Below, piece by piece: positions 44,897 through 56,819 of a stretch of 64,000 nt of DNA. Position 1 is the stretch's first letter, and every line of letters starts with the position of its first letter. The DNA comes from Chelonoidis abingdonii. Lineage: Eukaryota > Chordata > Testudines > Testudinidae. The position numbers were made by a program, and so were the translations under genes. The stretch lies in contig NC_133772.1 in NCBI RefSeq assembly GCF_003597395.2, forward strand, positions 145,754,215 to 145,818,214, written 5' to 3'. A model generated the notes under the pieces. It was given only the letters and a program-made list of their open reading frames with translations, had not been told where the DNA came from and did no database searches.

Positions 44897-47032
44897 TTAT
44901 GTTCTTTTCAAATGCTTGGCATTATAGTGAGATCTCATATCTTTTCTCAAATTAAATTTTGCTCCACATACTCCACATGTATACAGATGAACATCCATGT
45001 GCTGCTCCAGTTGTTCGCTATTTGGGAATATCTGAAAACAGACCTGACATATAGTCTCTCCAGCTGATAAATGAGATATCATATGCCGTACATGGTCATG
45101 TTTTCTGAAGTTTCCTTGATCACAAATGGAACACACATACCTGGCCATGCCTTTGTGCATATCATTGTGGAGCCGCAGCTGACGTTCTCTTAAAAACTGC
45201 TTTCCACATGTCTGACAAACAAATTGTTTTTCCTTGGTATGAACAGTGTAATGTTCCCGTAAGTGACAACGCTGATAAAATCCTTTCCCACAAAGATTGC
45301 AGAAATGCTTGCGTCTGTGATCTCTTTCATTCTCTTCTATAATAGCATTCTTAAACAGATCTTGCTCTAGGCAGTTTGACATATGTTCAACAACTAGAGT
45401 TTCAGTTTCAAAACGCTGACCACAATTAGGACATCGGAAAGGACAGGCAGAATGCTTATATAACTGTTTGTTTGGAAGACTGTTCATTTGGAAGTGACTG
45501 TCCCTGAAGTCCTCCAATATCTCTGCAAACATCATATCCCTTATTTCAGACTGTTCCTCGTGATTCTCTTCTAAGTCCATTTTTTCCTCAGCATTTCTTA
45601 TACCATTCATTGTCAGATCCTGGGGTTCTCCACATGTCTGTGCATGATCCTGTAACTGTCTACCCTTGACCAATATTTGGCCACATTTGCCACAAGCACA
45701 TATATTTTCTATGTGTTTAGATAAATAATGAGCGGATAGATCTTCCTCTGTAATTGTTAGCCCACACAGTTCACAGGGAGCATTCTCCGCATCTTCCTGC
45801 ACTGGGGGGACTTTCCTGTTAAGATGCCTTGTGTTTTTTAAACACTTTCTTGCATTCTCATCTATAGACAACCGGGGTTTTAGAGTTTTTCGAGAACGTC
45901 TCTTTTCATTGATCTTTTCTGCAACATAATATCTGTAAAGTGGCTCTTCTTGTTCATCATCTAATTCATCATTGTCAGTAGATTCATTACAGTCTTTATC
46001 TGTCACTTTAATAATGTTAAAATCTTTCAGTTCATCTTCCGGGTTGTCCTCTGGTTCCATCTTGATGATAATCCTTTTCCTCTCAGTGGCTCTACTTCCT
46101 TCTTCACCTGATGTCTCAGATGCAACTATACTACTTTTTCTGCTTGTTATATTTGACACTGGAGATGAAGAGTCATCAGCTGCTTGACTGGTATCCCCTT
46201 TATAGTTCTCTGTTTGTGCAGACAGTATTTTAGAAGTAGAGTCTTTTTCACTAAAGTCAATTTTTTCAATACCATAAAACCTGGTATTTTGGTATGAATG
46301 CCTATTAGTGCATGTTAATACATGCTCATCCAGTAACTTTTCACAGCTAAAACTAAACCCACAGCTGTCACAGGTAAAGCTTCTTCCAAAGCGGCGTGAA
46401 TGTGACACACGATCTTTTGTGTTGGAGAATTTGGACATGGTGCTTTTTTTGCAAACATCGAACAGTTGTTCAGGGAAACTGCCCAGATGCAAAGCTTCTT
46501 CATCCGGCTCTTTGTTATGGGACGTGTTTATAGTTGAACTTGGTGGCTCCGTACACCACCTGTTTACTTCACTGCCATTTCTAGTAAGTGTGTCTTCATA
46601 CATTCTCACACCAAATATCATTTTACTATTCTGCGTACTAGAAGCAGATGATGAACACTTTAAATTAGAGGAGTCTGTATCTTGTATATCTTCTAAACAT
46701 TCAGGCACATTATATAACTGTAGATAGTTCATCGCCACTTTAAATTGCTCAAAGTTGGTAGGGGCAGTCATAATTTTTCCTAAATACATAAACTGTAATA
46801 TGAGGTCAAAGCATTCAGCACTGATCTTCATGTTGCTGAGATTCAACTGCGCTGTGGTGTGTTGGTGGTTCATAAAAAACATCCTAAAGTAAGAGCTGCA
46901 GGCAGCTAAGACCGCTTTGTGTGCTTGAAAATAAATATCATCAATAGCAATGCAGCAGTCACAGAGAAACCCCCACTCTCTTTGGTTATTTAGCTGCTGA
47001 AGGACATATGTGCTGTGGCTGGTACTTGCCAT
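44897..47032 (-). CDS. ZBTB1: Zinc finger and BTB domain-containing protein 1 (ZBTB1)
   Basis: Nuclear BTB zinc-finger transcriptional repressor. In mammals it is needed for lymphoid development and for recruiting translesion-synthesis factors at damaged DNA. The 711-residue frame is complete (human isoform 1 is 713). The N-terminal BTB/POZ dimerisation domain spans about residues 1-115 ([22 protein letters not shown]). A CCHC-type finger at C221-C224-H237-C241 corresponds to the ubiquitin-binding UBZ4 module. Acidic and serine-rich linkers follow (about 255-375, with a possible sumoylation site in IIIKMEPED). C2H2 or C2HC fingers have their first cysteines at 420, 447, 534, 578, 606, 634, 662 and 686, and the protein ends with the finger at 686-707. 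The single coding exon matches the family. A splice acceptor lies 20 bases before the ATG, so the 5' UTR is spliced. HSPA2 downstream confirms synteny. No damage seen. Confidence 0.97.
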   Translation of the reverse strand: MASTSHSTYVLQQLNNQREWGFLCDCCIAIDDIYFQAHKAVLAACSSYFRMFFMNHQHTTAQLNLSNMKISAECFDLILQFMYLGKIMTAPTNFEQFKVAMNYLQLYNVPECLEDIQDTDSSNLKCSSSASSTQNSKMIFGVRMYEDTLTRNGSEVNRWCTEPPSSTINTSHNKEPDEEALHLGSFPEQLFDVCKKSTMSKFSNTKDRVSHSRRFGRSFTCDSCGFSFSCEKLLDEHVLTCTNRHSYQNTRFYGIEKIDFSEKDSTSKILSAQTENYKGDTSQAADDSSSPVSNITSRKSSIVASETSGEEGSRATERKRIIIKMEPEDNPEDELKDFNIIKVTDKDCNESTDNDELDDEQEEPLYRYYVAEKINEKRRSRKTLKPRLSIDENARKCLKNTRHLNRKVPPVQEDAENAPCELCGLTITEEDLSAHYLSKHIENICACGKCGQILVKGRQLQDHAQTCGEPQDLTMNGIRNAEEKMDLEENHEEQSEIRDMMFAEILEDFRDSHFQMNSLPNKQLYKHSACPFRCPNCGQRFETETLVVEHMSNCLEQDLFKNAIIEENERDHRRKHFCNLCGKGFYQRCHLREHYTVHTKEKQFVCQTCGKQFLRERQLRLHNDMHKGMARYVCSICDQGNFRKHDHVRHMISHLSAGETICQVCFQIFPNSEQLEQHMDVHLYTCGVCGAKFNLRKDMRSHYNAKHLKRT

Positions 47033-47052
47033 CTTGTATTCTGATTACAGTC

Positions 47053-47078
47053 CTGTGGAAAAAAAGAAAAATAAAATA
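47053..47078 (-). other. ZBTB1: ZBTB1 3' splice site before the coding exon
   Basis: On the minus strand a T-rich tract is followed by tttttttccacag, then exon sequence gactgtaatcag and the ATG 20 bases on. The AG is at 47053-47054. This is a strong acceptor and implies at least one upstream non-coding exon. Confidence 0.8.
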
Positions 47079-47099
47079 AATATTTAGTTATAAGCACAG

Positions 47100-49870
47100 A
47101 AAGTAGGAGGGAGCTCATTTTAATACAGAGGACAATTGTTAAGAACTGCAATTTGGGTGCAACATTTTTATATTCTTACTATTTTTATAATCTGACTGGA
47201 AAGGTCTTCCTGGAGACAAATATTTACTAAAGAAAATCCAGTAAACTGGTGCCAAGAAAAATAAAAATATCCACTATTCCATTCTCCCTCTTCTGGATTT
47301 TCAGTACCAGTTAACTAATAAACTTTACTGCCACACCTGTACTGATTTCAACAATACTGCTGCTAGTACGCAAATCAGGAAATAAACCAAGAAATATGGC
47401 CAAGATTTTCAAACGTGACTAAGATTTTTGGTGCCCAACTTGAGATACTTTAAAGGGGCCTCGTTTTCAGAAAGTGCTGAGCATTCATCCTGTGAAAATC
47501 AGAGTCCTTTAATGTGTCTCAAGTTGGACAACTGTGACGTAGGCTGGTTTGATGATGCTGCTGCATTGTCATTGAGGAAACATAGGTTTAATTACTATTC
47601 TTTCCTTCCTAGGCTATCTGGAGGCTGGGAGCACCATGGAAACACTATGTGCAATCCTTAAAGAGGAGGAAATGTTCCACACTGCCCCAAAACATCCCCT
47701 ATGGCCATTTAAAGAGCAGCATTTATGGATCATTAACATCACCCACGCCTTGGCTGGAAGTTGGATGGCTGCAGAAGGAAGGCTTATTATTATTATCACG
47801 GCACCCAGGGGCTCCAGTCATGGACCAAGACCCCGTTGTGCTAGGCGCTGCACAAATACAGAATAGCCCCTGTAGGAACAGAGAGAGACTCCTGATGAGT
47901 GGGTCAGAGACAAGGAAGATTTCCCTCTCCAAACTGAAAGCTGAGCATGAAGTGAATTCCCAGACATGCTACTCCGAGATCTGATTAGCAAAGTGACACC
48001 AATTGTAGAAGCTTCTTTTTTGTTTTTACATTACACTGAAATGAAAAGAAGTTGTTCTGCACTAGTTAATACACTGTGACACTCTGGTGGCAACAGATTC
48101 AGTCATTTTACTTCCCAAACAGAATCTTTTACTTCATTGAAATGAAGAGGTACATTCTAAGCAACAACACTTCTAAGCATTTAGATAACTTTGGATGTTT
48201 TTGTGAACAAAACCAAAGCAAAAAGCAACAACCCCTGAAGATCGTGAATTTAAAAAAGTAATCACAAAATACATTTCATATGCCCAGTCATGCTGGAATA
48301 ATTATTTTAGTGACGGTGCTAAACGCGGAAACCATGTATTTGGGTTGTTATTGCTACTTCAAGCCAGGCGATGCGGCAGCATCCCTACTTCCAGCACCTA
48401 TGCATAGGACTCTAAATGAGGTGCATTTGACCTGAGGTTACTTTGTACATTCAGTCTCATGTGATAATATGTTGAATTACCATTTAAATCCTAAGAACAG
48501 CAACTGAAGGTTTACTAATAATTTCAGTTCAAACTACATAGTATGTGTTTAAAATATAACTTAAAGGAAGATGTGGTCATAAAATAGATACTAACATTTC
48601 AGGTCTGATAAGGCATGAGGACAGCTATGAACCACCATCTGTACCAGAGAAGTCTGTTCAGAACAGATATACGTTATCAGCTGGCCTTATTACAACTTGA
48701 AAAGTGGCAAATTCAAATTTGTAATTAAAAAAATCCCACTTAGTCTTCTGTTTAAAAAGACATTTTGTAAAGTTTACTAGTTGAAACCCGCTCTGTAACA
48801 GGATAACCCTATGGCAAAAAAACCGTAGTTATGAATTATCGGGGGCCTGATGCGTGCCCATTGAAAATACTCACATTGATTTCAACAGGCACTGGAGTGA
48901 AGTAGAAAAGATGGATTCCTTTAGGTTTCTCTTTTCCTTGGGAGAAGTAGGAATAAAGGATATTGCCTCTTTTGAAAGGGGAACTCTGAGAGATAACTGT
49001 CAATAAAACCTAAAATTCTTCAGCACTTGAGCTGGGATATGCATAAGAGGACAGACTGGTAAGGCATATCTCCTGAAGCCTCTAAAGGAATTAGCCTGAC
49101 AGTGGGCTGATGCTGATAACAGGTAAAATGCTCAGATACTATAATGACGGGGCAGACAAGTACTTAGGGAATGCTTACATTAACATTGTAGTGTTGCTAA
49201 TAGCACCTTACTAATTCAAATCCATTCTTAAATCACTCTTTTTCTTCCAAGCTTGACAGTAACCTGTTACATGTATTTCATGTGTCGGCAGTGCCTGAAT
49301 ATTGGACCTTCAGTGCAGAAATAATTACAGGCAGAGCTAGTGACACCACCTATTTTAAAGTTGTCTGACATTACCATTATAAGACCCTGTTTTCTGTTGC
49401 TTATAATTTGGACAAACTTACTATTATGCTGAAATTTTCCATGCCAGGGGTCTGCCTCAAGCTGATTTTAGGGGGAGTAGTAGAATAGCAGCCAAAATGG
49501 TTCCATCATTTCTGACGAGGCTAGGGAAAAATACACCATTTTGCCCATGTTAAAAAATTCTGCTGATCTTTTCTTTGAAAAGCTCCAGCTACACTCTTTG
49601 GAGTTGAGACTTTAAATTTGGCAAGGAGATGGCAAAATGTACATCCCTGACACAAAGGCTAGCTCATGAAAATCTATGCAAATCTGACCAAACTATAAGC
49701 CTTGGAAAAATCACAGTTCACACAAGCTCACTAGAGGCGTTTTTGATTTCACCAGCTAAAATCTCCAGATTTTGTCCTCACTGAGCATGCTCGAGCCTCT
49801 CACAGATCCTAGTGCTGACCAGACCATGCATGTGCTATTCCCATAGAGAAAGTGAGCATGCTCTAGGGGC
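47100..49870. other. Presumed ZBTB1 intron, repeat-bearing
   Basis: No coding region. A foldback repeat lies at 47400-47530 (agattttcaaacgtgactaa with its inverse caagttgg-type arm), a dispersed repeat at 47785-47885, and a weak foldback (cattgatttcaacaggcact) at 48842-48900. The rest is unremarkable. Confidence 0.45.
47785..47885 (+). repeat. Dispersed amniote repeat
   Basis: Text ttattattatcacggcaccc, ggctccagtcatggaccaag and gttgtgctaggcgctgcaca matches the copy at 60943-61075 (gtgcctagaagccctagtca, gtgctgtacaaatgcagaat). Family name not certain. Confidence 0.6.
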
Positions 49871-49874
49871 CCAT

Positions 49875-50150
49875 TAACCGTATGACTATACTGCAATTAA
49901 AAATCCGCGGCTGGCCTGTACCATGTGACTCAAGCTTGCGGGGCTCAGGTTAAAGGGCTGTTTAACTGCAGTGTAGACATTCGGACTCGGGCTGGAGCCT
50001 AGGCTCTAGGACCCTGGGAGTGGGAGGGTCCCAGAGCTTGGGCTTCAAATGTCTACTCCACAGTTAAGCAGCCCCGCAGCCGAGTCCCGCAAGCCCAAGT
50101 CAGCTGGCACAGCCATGGGTTTTTAAACTGCGGTGTAGACATACCTTAAA
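49875..50150. repeat. Palindromic foldback element
   Basis: The left arm (ccgcggctggcctgtaccat, gcagtgtagacattcggact) and the right arm (gtctactccacagttaagca, gctggcacagccatgggttt, gcggtgtagacatacc) are inverted copies of each other. Likely a foldback or MITE-type non-autonomous transposon common in turtles. Confidence 0.6.
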
Positions 50151-50159
50151 CTCTTCCTG

Positions 50160-50985
50160 TAATGGCTACACTAGGCCCGGGTGAAGCTAAGCACGGGAAC
50201 CAAGCTCAGGGAGCCTGTCTCTCCAGTGATCTCAGAGACCTCCCTGCTGGCACCCAGGCAGCCTGGGGAAAGAATGTCTGATTCAAATCCAGAGGAGACA
50301 AGAGCTGAACCAGGGAAGGGAAAGGAGATTGGGATAAGGAGGATGATGAGACTGGGAGCAGAAACTGGGACTGGCTGAGCAAGGGGGTTGGGACTTGGAG
50401 CCAATGAGGAAAACGGAGAAGAGGGAAAGACAACAGGAAACCAGTAAGTGGGGGGTGGGCACCAAGATTAGACAGGGAACTGTGAGGTGGCGGGAGACTG
50501 AGACTGGAAACCATTAGGACGACGGGGAGACAGATCTGACAAGGAGCCGTGGTTCAGGGGAAGAACTGGGACTGGCTGGGCAAAAAGACTGGGGCAAGTT
50601 GTCAGACAGGGTGGGTGCAGACTGAGACTGGATGAGGAGCCCAAGAATTGGGAGTAGGATGACACCCAGGGGTGGAGGGAGAGATAGATCAGACAAGGTG
50701 CCAGGAGGGGAGAACAAGGACTGGCTGGGCAAGGAGTTGAGGTGGAAGGGGGACTAGTTGGGCAGGGAGAAAGGAACTGAAATGGGGAAACAGCAAGGTG
50801 TGGGGAAGAAGCAGGCTGGGACACGTTGGAGGGGACAGGGAGAGAGTGTCAAACTTTGTGGGGAATGGGCAGAAGAGTCTGTGCCCAATCAGCACAATTC
50901 CGTCCAGTATGAAGTGGAGCCCAAGTTTCCTGCTGTCAACAGCTATCCGAAAGCCATGGGCAAAGTGTGTCATCCCCCTGTGGTG
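50160..50985. repeat. Degenerate G/A-rich repeat tract
   Basis: Loosely repeating phrases such as gagactgggagcagaaactg, gggactggctgagcaag and ggaactgggactggctgggc. It resembles an old minisatellite and has similar wording to 6540-7400. The open frames here on both strands are not protein-like. Confidence 0.5.
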
Positions 50986-51388
50986 CTGATCCACGTATAG
51001 GATTACAACCTACTACTGCTATCAGTAACTCAGTTAGCTCAAGTGGCAGAGGTCTGTGTGGTGGAAAGGTTCCAACCCTGCTGATGACCCATATGCCACA
51101 TGATAGAATTTGTTATTTTTAGTTTGCTTTTTTAAAAACCTAAGAAATTACACATGCCAAAAAACAAAACAACCCCTAGGTTAAAAGAACATTAAAGTTG
51201 CATAGTCAAGAACTCAAAATTCAGGAAAGCCCAGAATTAAGACTGCTTGTGCAACCTTATTTCAGCCCTCTTGTCCATGTGCACTGTGATACGGTCTTTA
51301 ATTATATAATCTCAAATTATTTTTTCCATGGGACCCTGCCTCAAGATGTGGATCTGTTCTGGGAATCAAACAGGGTTGTATACTGAAA

Positions 51389-51583
51389 GGAGATATACCT
51401 ATCTCATAGAACTGGAAGGGACCTTGAAAGGTCATTGAGTCTGGTCCCCTGCCTTCACAGCAGGGCCAAGTACTGGTCCCTGACAGATTTTTGCCCCAGA
51501 TCCCTAAGTGGCCCCCTCAAGGATTAAGCTCACAACCCCGGGTTTAGCAGGCCAGAGCTCAAACCACTGAGCTATTCCCCCTT
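51389..51583 (-). repeat. Chelonian tRNA-derived SINE (Cry I type)
   Basis: On the minus strand it begins with a tRNA-like head: A box TAGCTCAGTGG inside 51556-51575, then a degenerate B box (gagcttaatcc, about 51512-51522). A body with cagggaccagtacttggccc follows, and the 3' end is ggtccctt-type text and a ctcctttc tail. This SINE class is the best lineage marker in the window. It is a SINE, not a functional tRNA gene. An (AC)n tract adjoins at 51586-51602. Confidence 0.82.
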
Positions 51584-51709
51584 GCCACACACACACACGC
51601 GTGGAAATGTTGTCTGTAGGATCGTTGCTTCATTAGTTGGAAAATGTGTGTTGTAAATTAAATGAGGCAGGGAACTGCAGGAAGAAAAAGGACAGTCCCA
51701 TGGTTAAGG

Positions 51710-52030
51710 GAGTTGAAGATTGCCCTTGGAAACTGAATTCTATCCTGCCTCTGCCATAGAGTTCCTATGCAATGCTAAGCAAGTCACATCACAGGTGGTC
51801 ACTAATTGTGCGTTCCTCCTTTTCTGGGTGCCCAACATAATTTCTAGGGAAAGTGCAGAGCCCTCACAGCTGCCACTGAACTCAGTCTTTACAAACAGGA
51901 TTCTCCAAATTAGTGAATATTTTTAACTCAATCTTTGTGCCTCAGCACCCCTCACCTTACTGGGCTGTTGTGAAGATTAATTAATGTTTATGAAGCACCC
52001 AGATACTACAGTGATGTGCCACAGAAATAA
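51710..52030 (+). repeat. Diverged MIR SINE
   Basis: MIR-like pieces: attctatcctgcctctgcca, aagcaagtcac, tttgtgcctcagcacccctc, then tgggctgttgtgaagattaa and gaagcacccagatactacag. The middle is expanded or interrupted. Confidence 0.55.
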
Positions 52031-52390
52031 CGTGAGGAAAATTAGTAATTCTGTCTTCAGTGCGGGATTTGAATGATGTACAGGAAATAAGGCTTAGGGC
52101 CACACATTGAAAACAAGGAGAAAACAAACACTGAATCGTGGTTCAATGAGCACTGTCCATCCTGTGCACTGAATGAGGCAGGGGTACATGGAAAAAATAG
52201 TATGTGATCATATGTTTAAAGTCTGTATCGTAATGCACATGCACATGGAGGAATGGATTAAGATTCAAAGGCAACCTTCATTCTGGCATTTCCTAACCTT
52301 TGAGTGCTTGACTTTGTGTCTTAATAATGTTTTTGTAACTTAGTTTTCTGTGTGTAATAGTAATTCAACTGTACTGTCTGAGTTATTGTT

Positions 52391-52507
52391 AGGGTTACCA
52401 TCCCTCCAGGATTGTCCTGGAGTCTCCAGAAACTAAATTCTTTAATTAAAGATTCTGTCGTGATGAAACCTCCAGGAATACATCCAACCAATATGGGCAA
52501 CCATAGT
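52391..52507 (+). repeat. Small non-autonomous DNA-transposon-like repeat
   Basis: From agggttaccatccctccagg, through tggagtctccagaaact and gatgaaacctccaggaatac, to atgggcaacca. Ends are weakly inverted. Recalled as a common turtle repeat. Confidence 0.5.
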
Positions 52508-52509
52508 TA

Positions 52510-53520
52510 TTGCAGATTACAAAATCACTTGGACAGAAAATGTCATCATCTCTGTTTGCAGTGTCAGGCACATTGTCTTCAAGAAATAATTTTCTATTTG
52601 ATATTCAGTAAAAAAGACACATTAAGAAGTTATTCTTTGGACTTGTGCCCACATGGGGACAAAGCACCACCACTGCCACAAGTTCCTATAGCATTTTCAA
52701 GTTGAAGATAAAGTGACTATATAAATATATATAAAGACATTTCTACTGTAATTTCTGATCAGGTAATTTCACTGTAATTTTAAATTTACAATCATCACAG
52801 TACTCTCATTTTACCTTTCTGCTTTTTACTTTGACACTGCCAGGCACTAGTCAATTCCCATTTTTCTCTCATTAGAATTTTCCTTTTTATTTTGAATTGA
52901 TATTTACAGCTATGATGCTATGTCAGTATCTACTGTTAATGTGGCATATATAAAAACAAAACAAGCTATACAGCTATATCAAATATCTGCATAGGTCAAA
53001 AGCCTTCTAACTGAAAAGAGTAAGTATCGAGTATAACTGCTTGCTTTGCTATGGCACAGATTTTAAAAAGTTTTTAAACTAAAGATATAAAAAGTTCCTA
53101 ACACTTTTTAAAATTTAAAATGTAGAGACCTTGGCAAAGTTCCTGTTGGAATTTGTATACATTTTCTAAAAAAAAGTACCACAGACTTCAGGATTTAGGA
53201 GCATTTGGGCCCCTAAAATTAGTAGGTGGTTTTCAGAACCCAGCATTTTCACTGCTGAGTAAGCAAAAATGGAAATCTCACAGACTTAGCTGCTGGCAGC
53301 TTTTCTGTGGAAACCAAGATCAGATGGGACAAAATGAAATAAATGAAAACCCTGAATTTGGTACTAATGGAAACTGATATACCGAAAACCCAGAAGAATC
53401 AAGTTTCCTATGTATCCACAAAACAGATCAATATACCAATGGCCGTGACAATGCAAATTTTCCCACACCACTCCGCCACCGTATCTCAACCCTGACCGCA
53501 GGGATAACTTCTACAGAGAG
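52510..53520. other. Non-coding stretch
   Basis: AT-rich, no coding region and no recognised repeat. Confidence 0.4.
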
Positions 53521-53532
53521 GATATTTTAGAC

Positions 53533-53749
53533 CAAGGGTTCTCAAACTGGGGGTAGGAACCCCTCAGGGGTTTGCGAGGTTATTACATGCGGAGTTGCGA
53601 GCCAGCTTCCACCCCAAACCCTGCTTTGCATCCAGCATTTATAATGGTGCTAAATATATAAAAATGTTTTTTTTAATTTATAAGGGGGGTCATGCTCAGA
53701 GGCTTGCTGTGTGAAAGGGGTCACCAGTACAAAAGTTTGAGAACCACTG
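53533..53749. mobile_element. hAT-like MITE with perfect 8-bp target duplication
   Basis: Termini caagggttctcaaactggg and agtttgagaaccactg are inverted. The flanks TTTTAGAC (53525-53532 and 53750-53757) are identical. It is 217 bp and non-coding, with a T-rich centre. Confidence 0.88.
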
Positions 53750-53759
53750 TTTTAGACGC

Positions 53760-54785
53760 TGTGCCCCTTGAGGGTGAAATTCACTTTGGTGTGGAAGGCC
53801 AGTGCATTAAAGACATACGGGGAATCTACCTATGTGTGCGTAAGCAGGCACAAGAGCTGAGCAAGTGGTCACCACACCCCCTTGCATGCTGGGCCACACA
53901 GTAGAAAAAACAAATAGAGGATGTGAAGTACCCTCTAGAGATCTATACAATAAGCTCAATTACTTGGGCTATCCGTGAGGACGCCTGCCAACAGGAGTAC
54001 TAGTTGTGATATTGTTTTCTGTGATGTGGACAGCTGTTCAATAAGAGCTGTACTAAGACTATCAATTCTTTGAAAATAGGCTATGAACAGCCTTTAGACC
54101 ACAACTGATTTCAACTGCTACCTAGACTGGATCTGAACCCAGTGAAAGAGATAAAAGATTCTAAAAATCACCAAACTGCCAATCATTTAAGCCTTCAATC
54201 CCACATCAGTATTAAGATCTCTTCTGATGATTCAGCATCCCTTTCCACATATAAGGGAAATAGCAGCTGAAATCTGACTCTCAGTTGATGGCTGAGAGCA
54301 TCAAAGATACAGGCATGTTATATATTCACAATATGAGCACAGTGCATTTAAAGACATTAAAGAGTTAAGGACATAAGGTTTGATCTAAAGCCCTGAAATC
54401 TTGCCATTGACTTCAAAAGGCTTTGGATCAGGTCCATACAGAGTAAATGCATAACGGAGAGCTGACACAGTGGTAAACTGACTTCTCAGCCGCAATGGAT
54501 TTTTGTGGAAATTCCTAGTTACCGTTATTTAACTGATATAATTTACTCTACTCTTGCACAAATATGTTCTGTATTAGGCAATGTATTAACAACCATGAAT
54601 TTTATATATATATATATTAAGGAAAACACACCAGTGGGAAAAAAGCCTGACACCAAATTTAGCACAAAATATTTTTAAAATAAGCCTTTATATTCAGAGT
54701 TCTTCTAGTACCCTGACTTATGCCCTCAAGCTGCATGTACAGTAAACTACTTCAGTGTTCTCCTAATGTCTTCAAATCAAGCCTA
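53760..54785. other. Non-coding stretch
   Basis: No coding region. A short foldback phrase (gccattgacttcaaaaggct near 54404) and a (TA)n tract at 54602-54618. Confidence 0.4.
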
Positions 54786-54894
54786 GCTGCCTTTCTGGAA
54801 GTTATGCTTCAGTCAAACACAAATGATTAAACTTAACACAGGGATAGATGGGTAAAATGTAATGGCCTCTGATATACAGAAGGACAGACTAGAA

Positions 54895-55339
54895 CTGGGG
54901 TTCTCAAACTTCATTGCACCACAATCCCCTACTGACAACAAAAATTACTACACTGAAGTCTGAGCCCACCTGAGCCCCGCTGCCCTGGGTCAGGAGGTCA
55001 AGGCCAAAGCCCAAGGGCTTCAGCCTAGGGTGACCAGATGTCATAGGGACGGTCCCAATTTTTAGGTCTTTTTCTTATATAGGATCCTATTACCCTCCAC
55101 CCCCATCCCGATTTTTCATATTTGCTGTCTGGTTGCCCTGCTTCAGCCTCAAGCAGGGGGCCTGTAACCTGAGCCCTGCCGCCCACGGCTGAAGCCATTG
55201 GGCTTGGGCCTGGGCCCCAGGTGGTGAGGCTCAGGCTTCAGCCCTGGGCCCCAGGAAGTCTAAGCCAGCCCTGGCAACTCCATTAAATTTGGGTCGCGAC
55301 CCACTTTGGGGTCCCGGACCCACAATTTGAGAACTGCTG
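54895..55339. mobile_element. hAT-like element inserted in the CR1 tail
   Basis: Starts ctggggttctcaaact and ends aatttgagaactgctg. Target duplication is GACTAGAA (54887-54894) and GACTAGAT (55340-55347), 7 of 8 matching. GC-rich, non-coding body. Another element is nested in it at 55027-55139. Confidence 0.8.
55027..55139. mobile_element. Short DNA-transposon element nested inside the hAT-like element
   Basis: Termini AGGGTGACCAGA and TCTGGTTGCCCT are inverted. The direct flanks GCTTCAGCCT at 55017-55026 and 55140-55149 are identical over 10 bp (8 may be the true duplication). It is 113 bp, a common turtle repeat with gggacggtcccaatttttag inside. Confidence 0.85.
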
Positions 55340-55399
55340 GACTAGATGATCAAATGATGTCTTCTGGGCTTAAACTGTATGGATCTATGAATATACATG

Positions 55400-55970
55400 T
55401 ACATTTCTGGTGTAAATGAAATAACTAAAATCCGAATTAAGTATGTTATGGTATATATTGAAGTGTATAGGTAATGCTAGGTGGTGTTACAGATGTTCAT
55501 ACAGTAATATTTTTTCTTCATAGCTGAGGTCATGAACAATCACAGGGAGACATTCATCCTGAGGACAGAAATGATCTCCATGCAAGTTACTTACCAGCCG
55601 TTGTGCCCTCATACTGCATCTGCACTCACAGCCATGCGTACCCACTCAAGCATCTGCCATGGACACCATTTTAAAAATGGACTTGCAGAATTCCCTTGTG
55701 AACTACTGTGATAAGGAAGAACTTGAAACATTTGCCAGAAAACTAAGGGTGAAATCTTTACACTATTGAAGTCAATAGGAATTTTGCCATTGACTTCCAG
55801 GGGGCCAGGATTCCACCATAAATCTACTAGCCAGTACAAAAAACGTGTCTTGTTTTCTCCCAATATAAACAAGAGAAGTCTACAGCAACCCTGGTGAGAT
55901 GTCCAATCTCAACAGCTAAGAAAGAAAGAGTCCTGGGATTCTTCTTGGGGGGCAGTTCAGGAGTCCTGTT
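55400..55970. other. Non-coding stretch with a small foldback
   Basis: At 55746-55818 the text gtgaaatctttac, ttgaagtcaatagg, ccattgacttccag and ccaggattccacc forms a small palindrome. Nothing else recognised. Confidence 0.4.
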
Positions 55971-55972
55971 CT

Positions 55973-56315
55973 GGGTAAGGTTGCTAACTTTATGATTGCA
56001 GAAAACCAAATACCCTTTCTCTGTCCCTGCACACTTCATCGCCCCCCTTTTGTCGCTCGCTCTCCCCCACCCTTGCTCACTCGCTCATTGTCACTCGGCT
56101 AGGGCAGGGGGTTGGGGTGTGGGAGGGTGAGAGCTTGGCTGGGGGTGCAGGCTCTGGTATGAGACTGGGGATGAGGGGTCTGGGATACAAAAGGGGGTGT
56201 GGGCTCTGGGAGGGAGTTTGGGTGCAGAAGGGGGCTCAGGGCTGGAGCAGGGGGTTGAGGTGCGAGAGAGCATGTGGGCTCCGGGAGGGAGCTCTGGGAT
56301 GGGGCAGCATCTGAT
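55973..56315 (+). repeat. Turtle interspersed repeat, G-rich
   Basis: Begins aaggttgctaactttatgat, then gcagaaaaccaaataccctt, a CT-rich block (cgctcgctctcccccaccct) and G-rich phrases (ggctctgggagggagtttgg). Probably a non-autonomous DNA transposon; the right end is unclear. Confidence 0.5.
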
Positions 56316-56815
56316 TTCTCTCTTAATAAGGACATCAACCACTAGCTTGAAAGGACTGTAACCACTCTGCTTTTTAGAATACTGACTCCATTTTACAGGA
56401 AACCTACAACTACTCAACTGGAAAAACCTGGACGATACAGCCAGATGATACATCTTGTGCTTTGTCTTTCTCTGGACGTATCCTTTAACGACAACCAGCA
56501 CTGTCCATTTCTTTGGATAATACTGCAGGTGCAGCATTAACTTCCATGACCATGTAACGGTGGCTAGGCTGGGATTCCATCACCAACAGCAAAGGTAGCA
56601 GACAAGGGACTGTAAACCGACACTTGTCCCTGCCTCAAAAGTCACTTCTATCTACCAGAGAATTTTTTTTTCACCTTCACCCAAGAAAATAGCTCAGACA
56701 CATCATTAAACCCCAAAGGACCTGGCCAGATCTGTCTGGGACTGAGGGCACTTATGATCCAGTTGTTTCACAGAGGGAGGAAGGTAGCAAGACACCTCTT
56801 AGCAGGGCAGGCTTC
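56316..56815. other. Non-coding stretch left of the CpG island
   Basis: No coding region recognised. Confidence 0.4.
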
Positions 56816-56819
56816 AAAC

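Larger units (their letters stand above)
54790..55392 (+). repeat. CR1 LINE 3' end split by a hAT-like insertion
   Basis: The tail runs from about 54790 (ttatgcttcagtcaaacaca, aatggcctctgatatacaga) and resumes at 55340 (gactagatgatcaaatgatg, gggcttaaactgtatggatc). It was one unit before the insertion at 54895-55339. Confidence 0.78.

Noticed and set aside
51512..51583. Possible tRNA gene (A and B boxes on the minus strand)
   Set aside because: It is the head of a SINE: the B box is degenerate and SINE body and tail follow directly.
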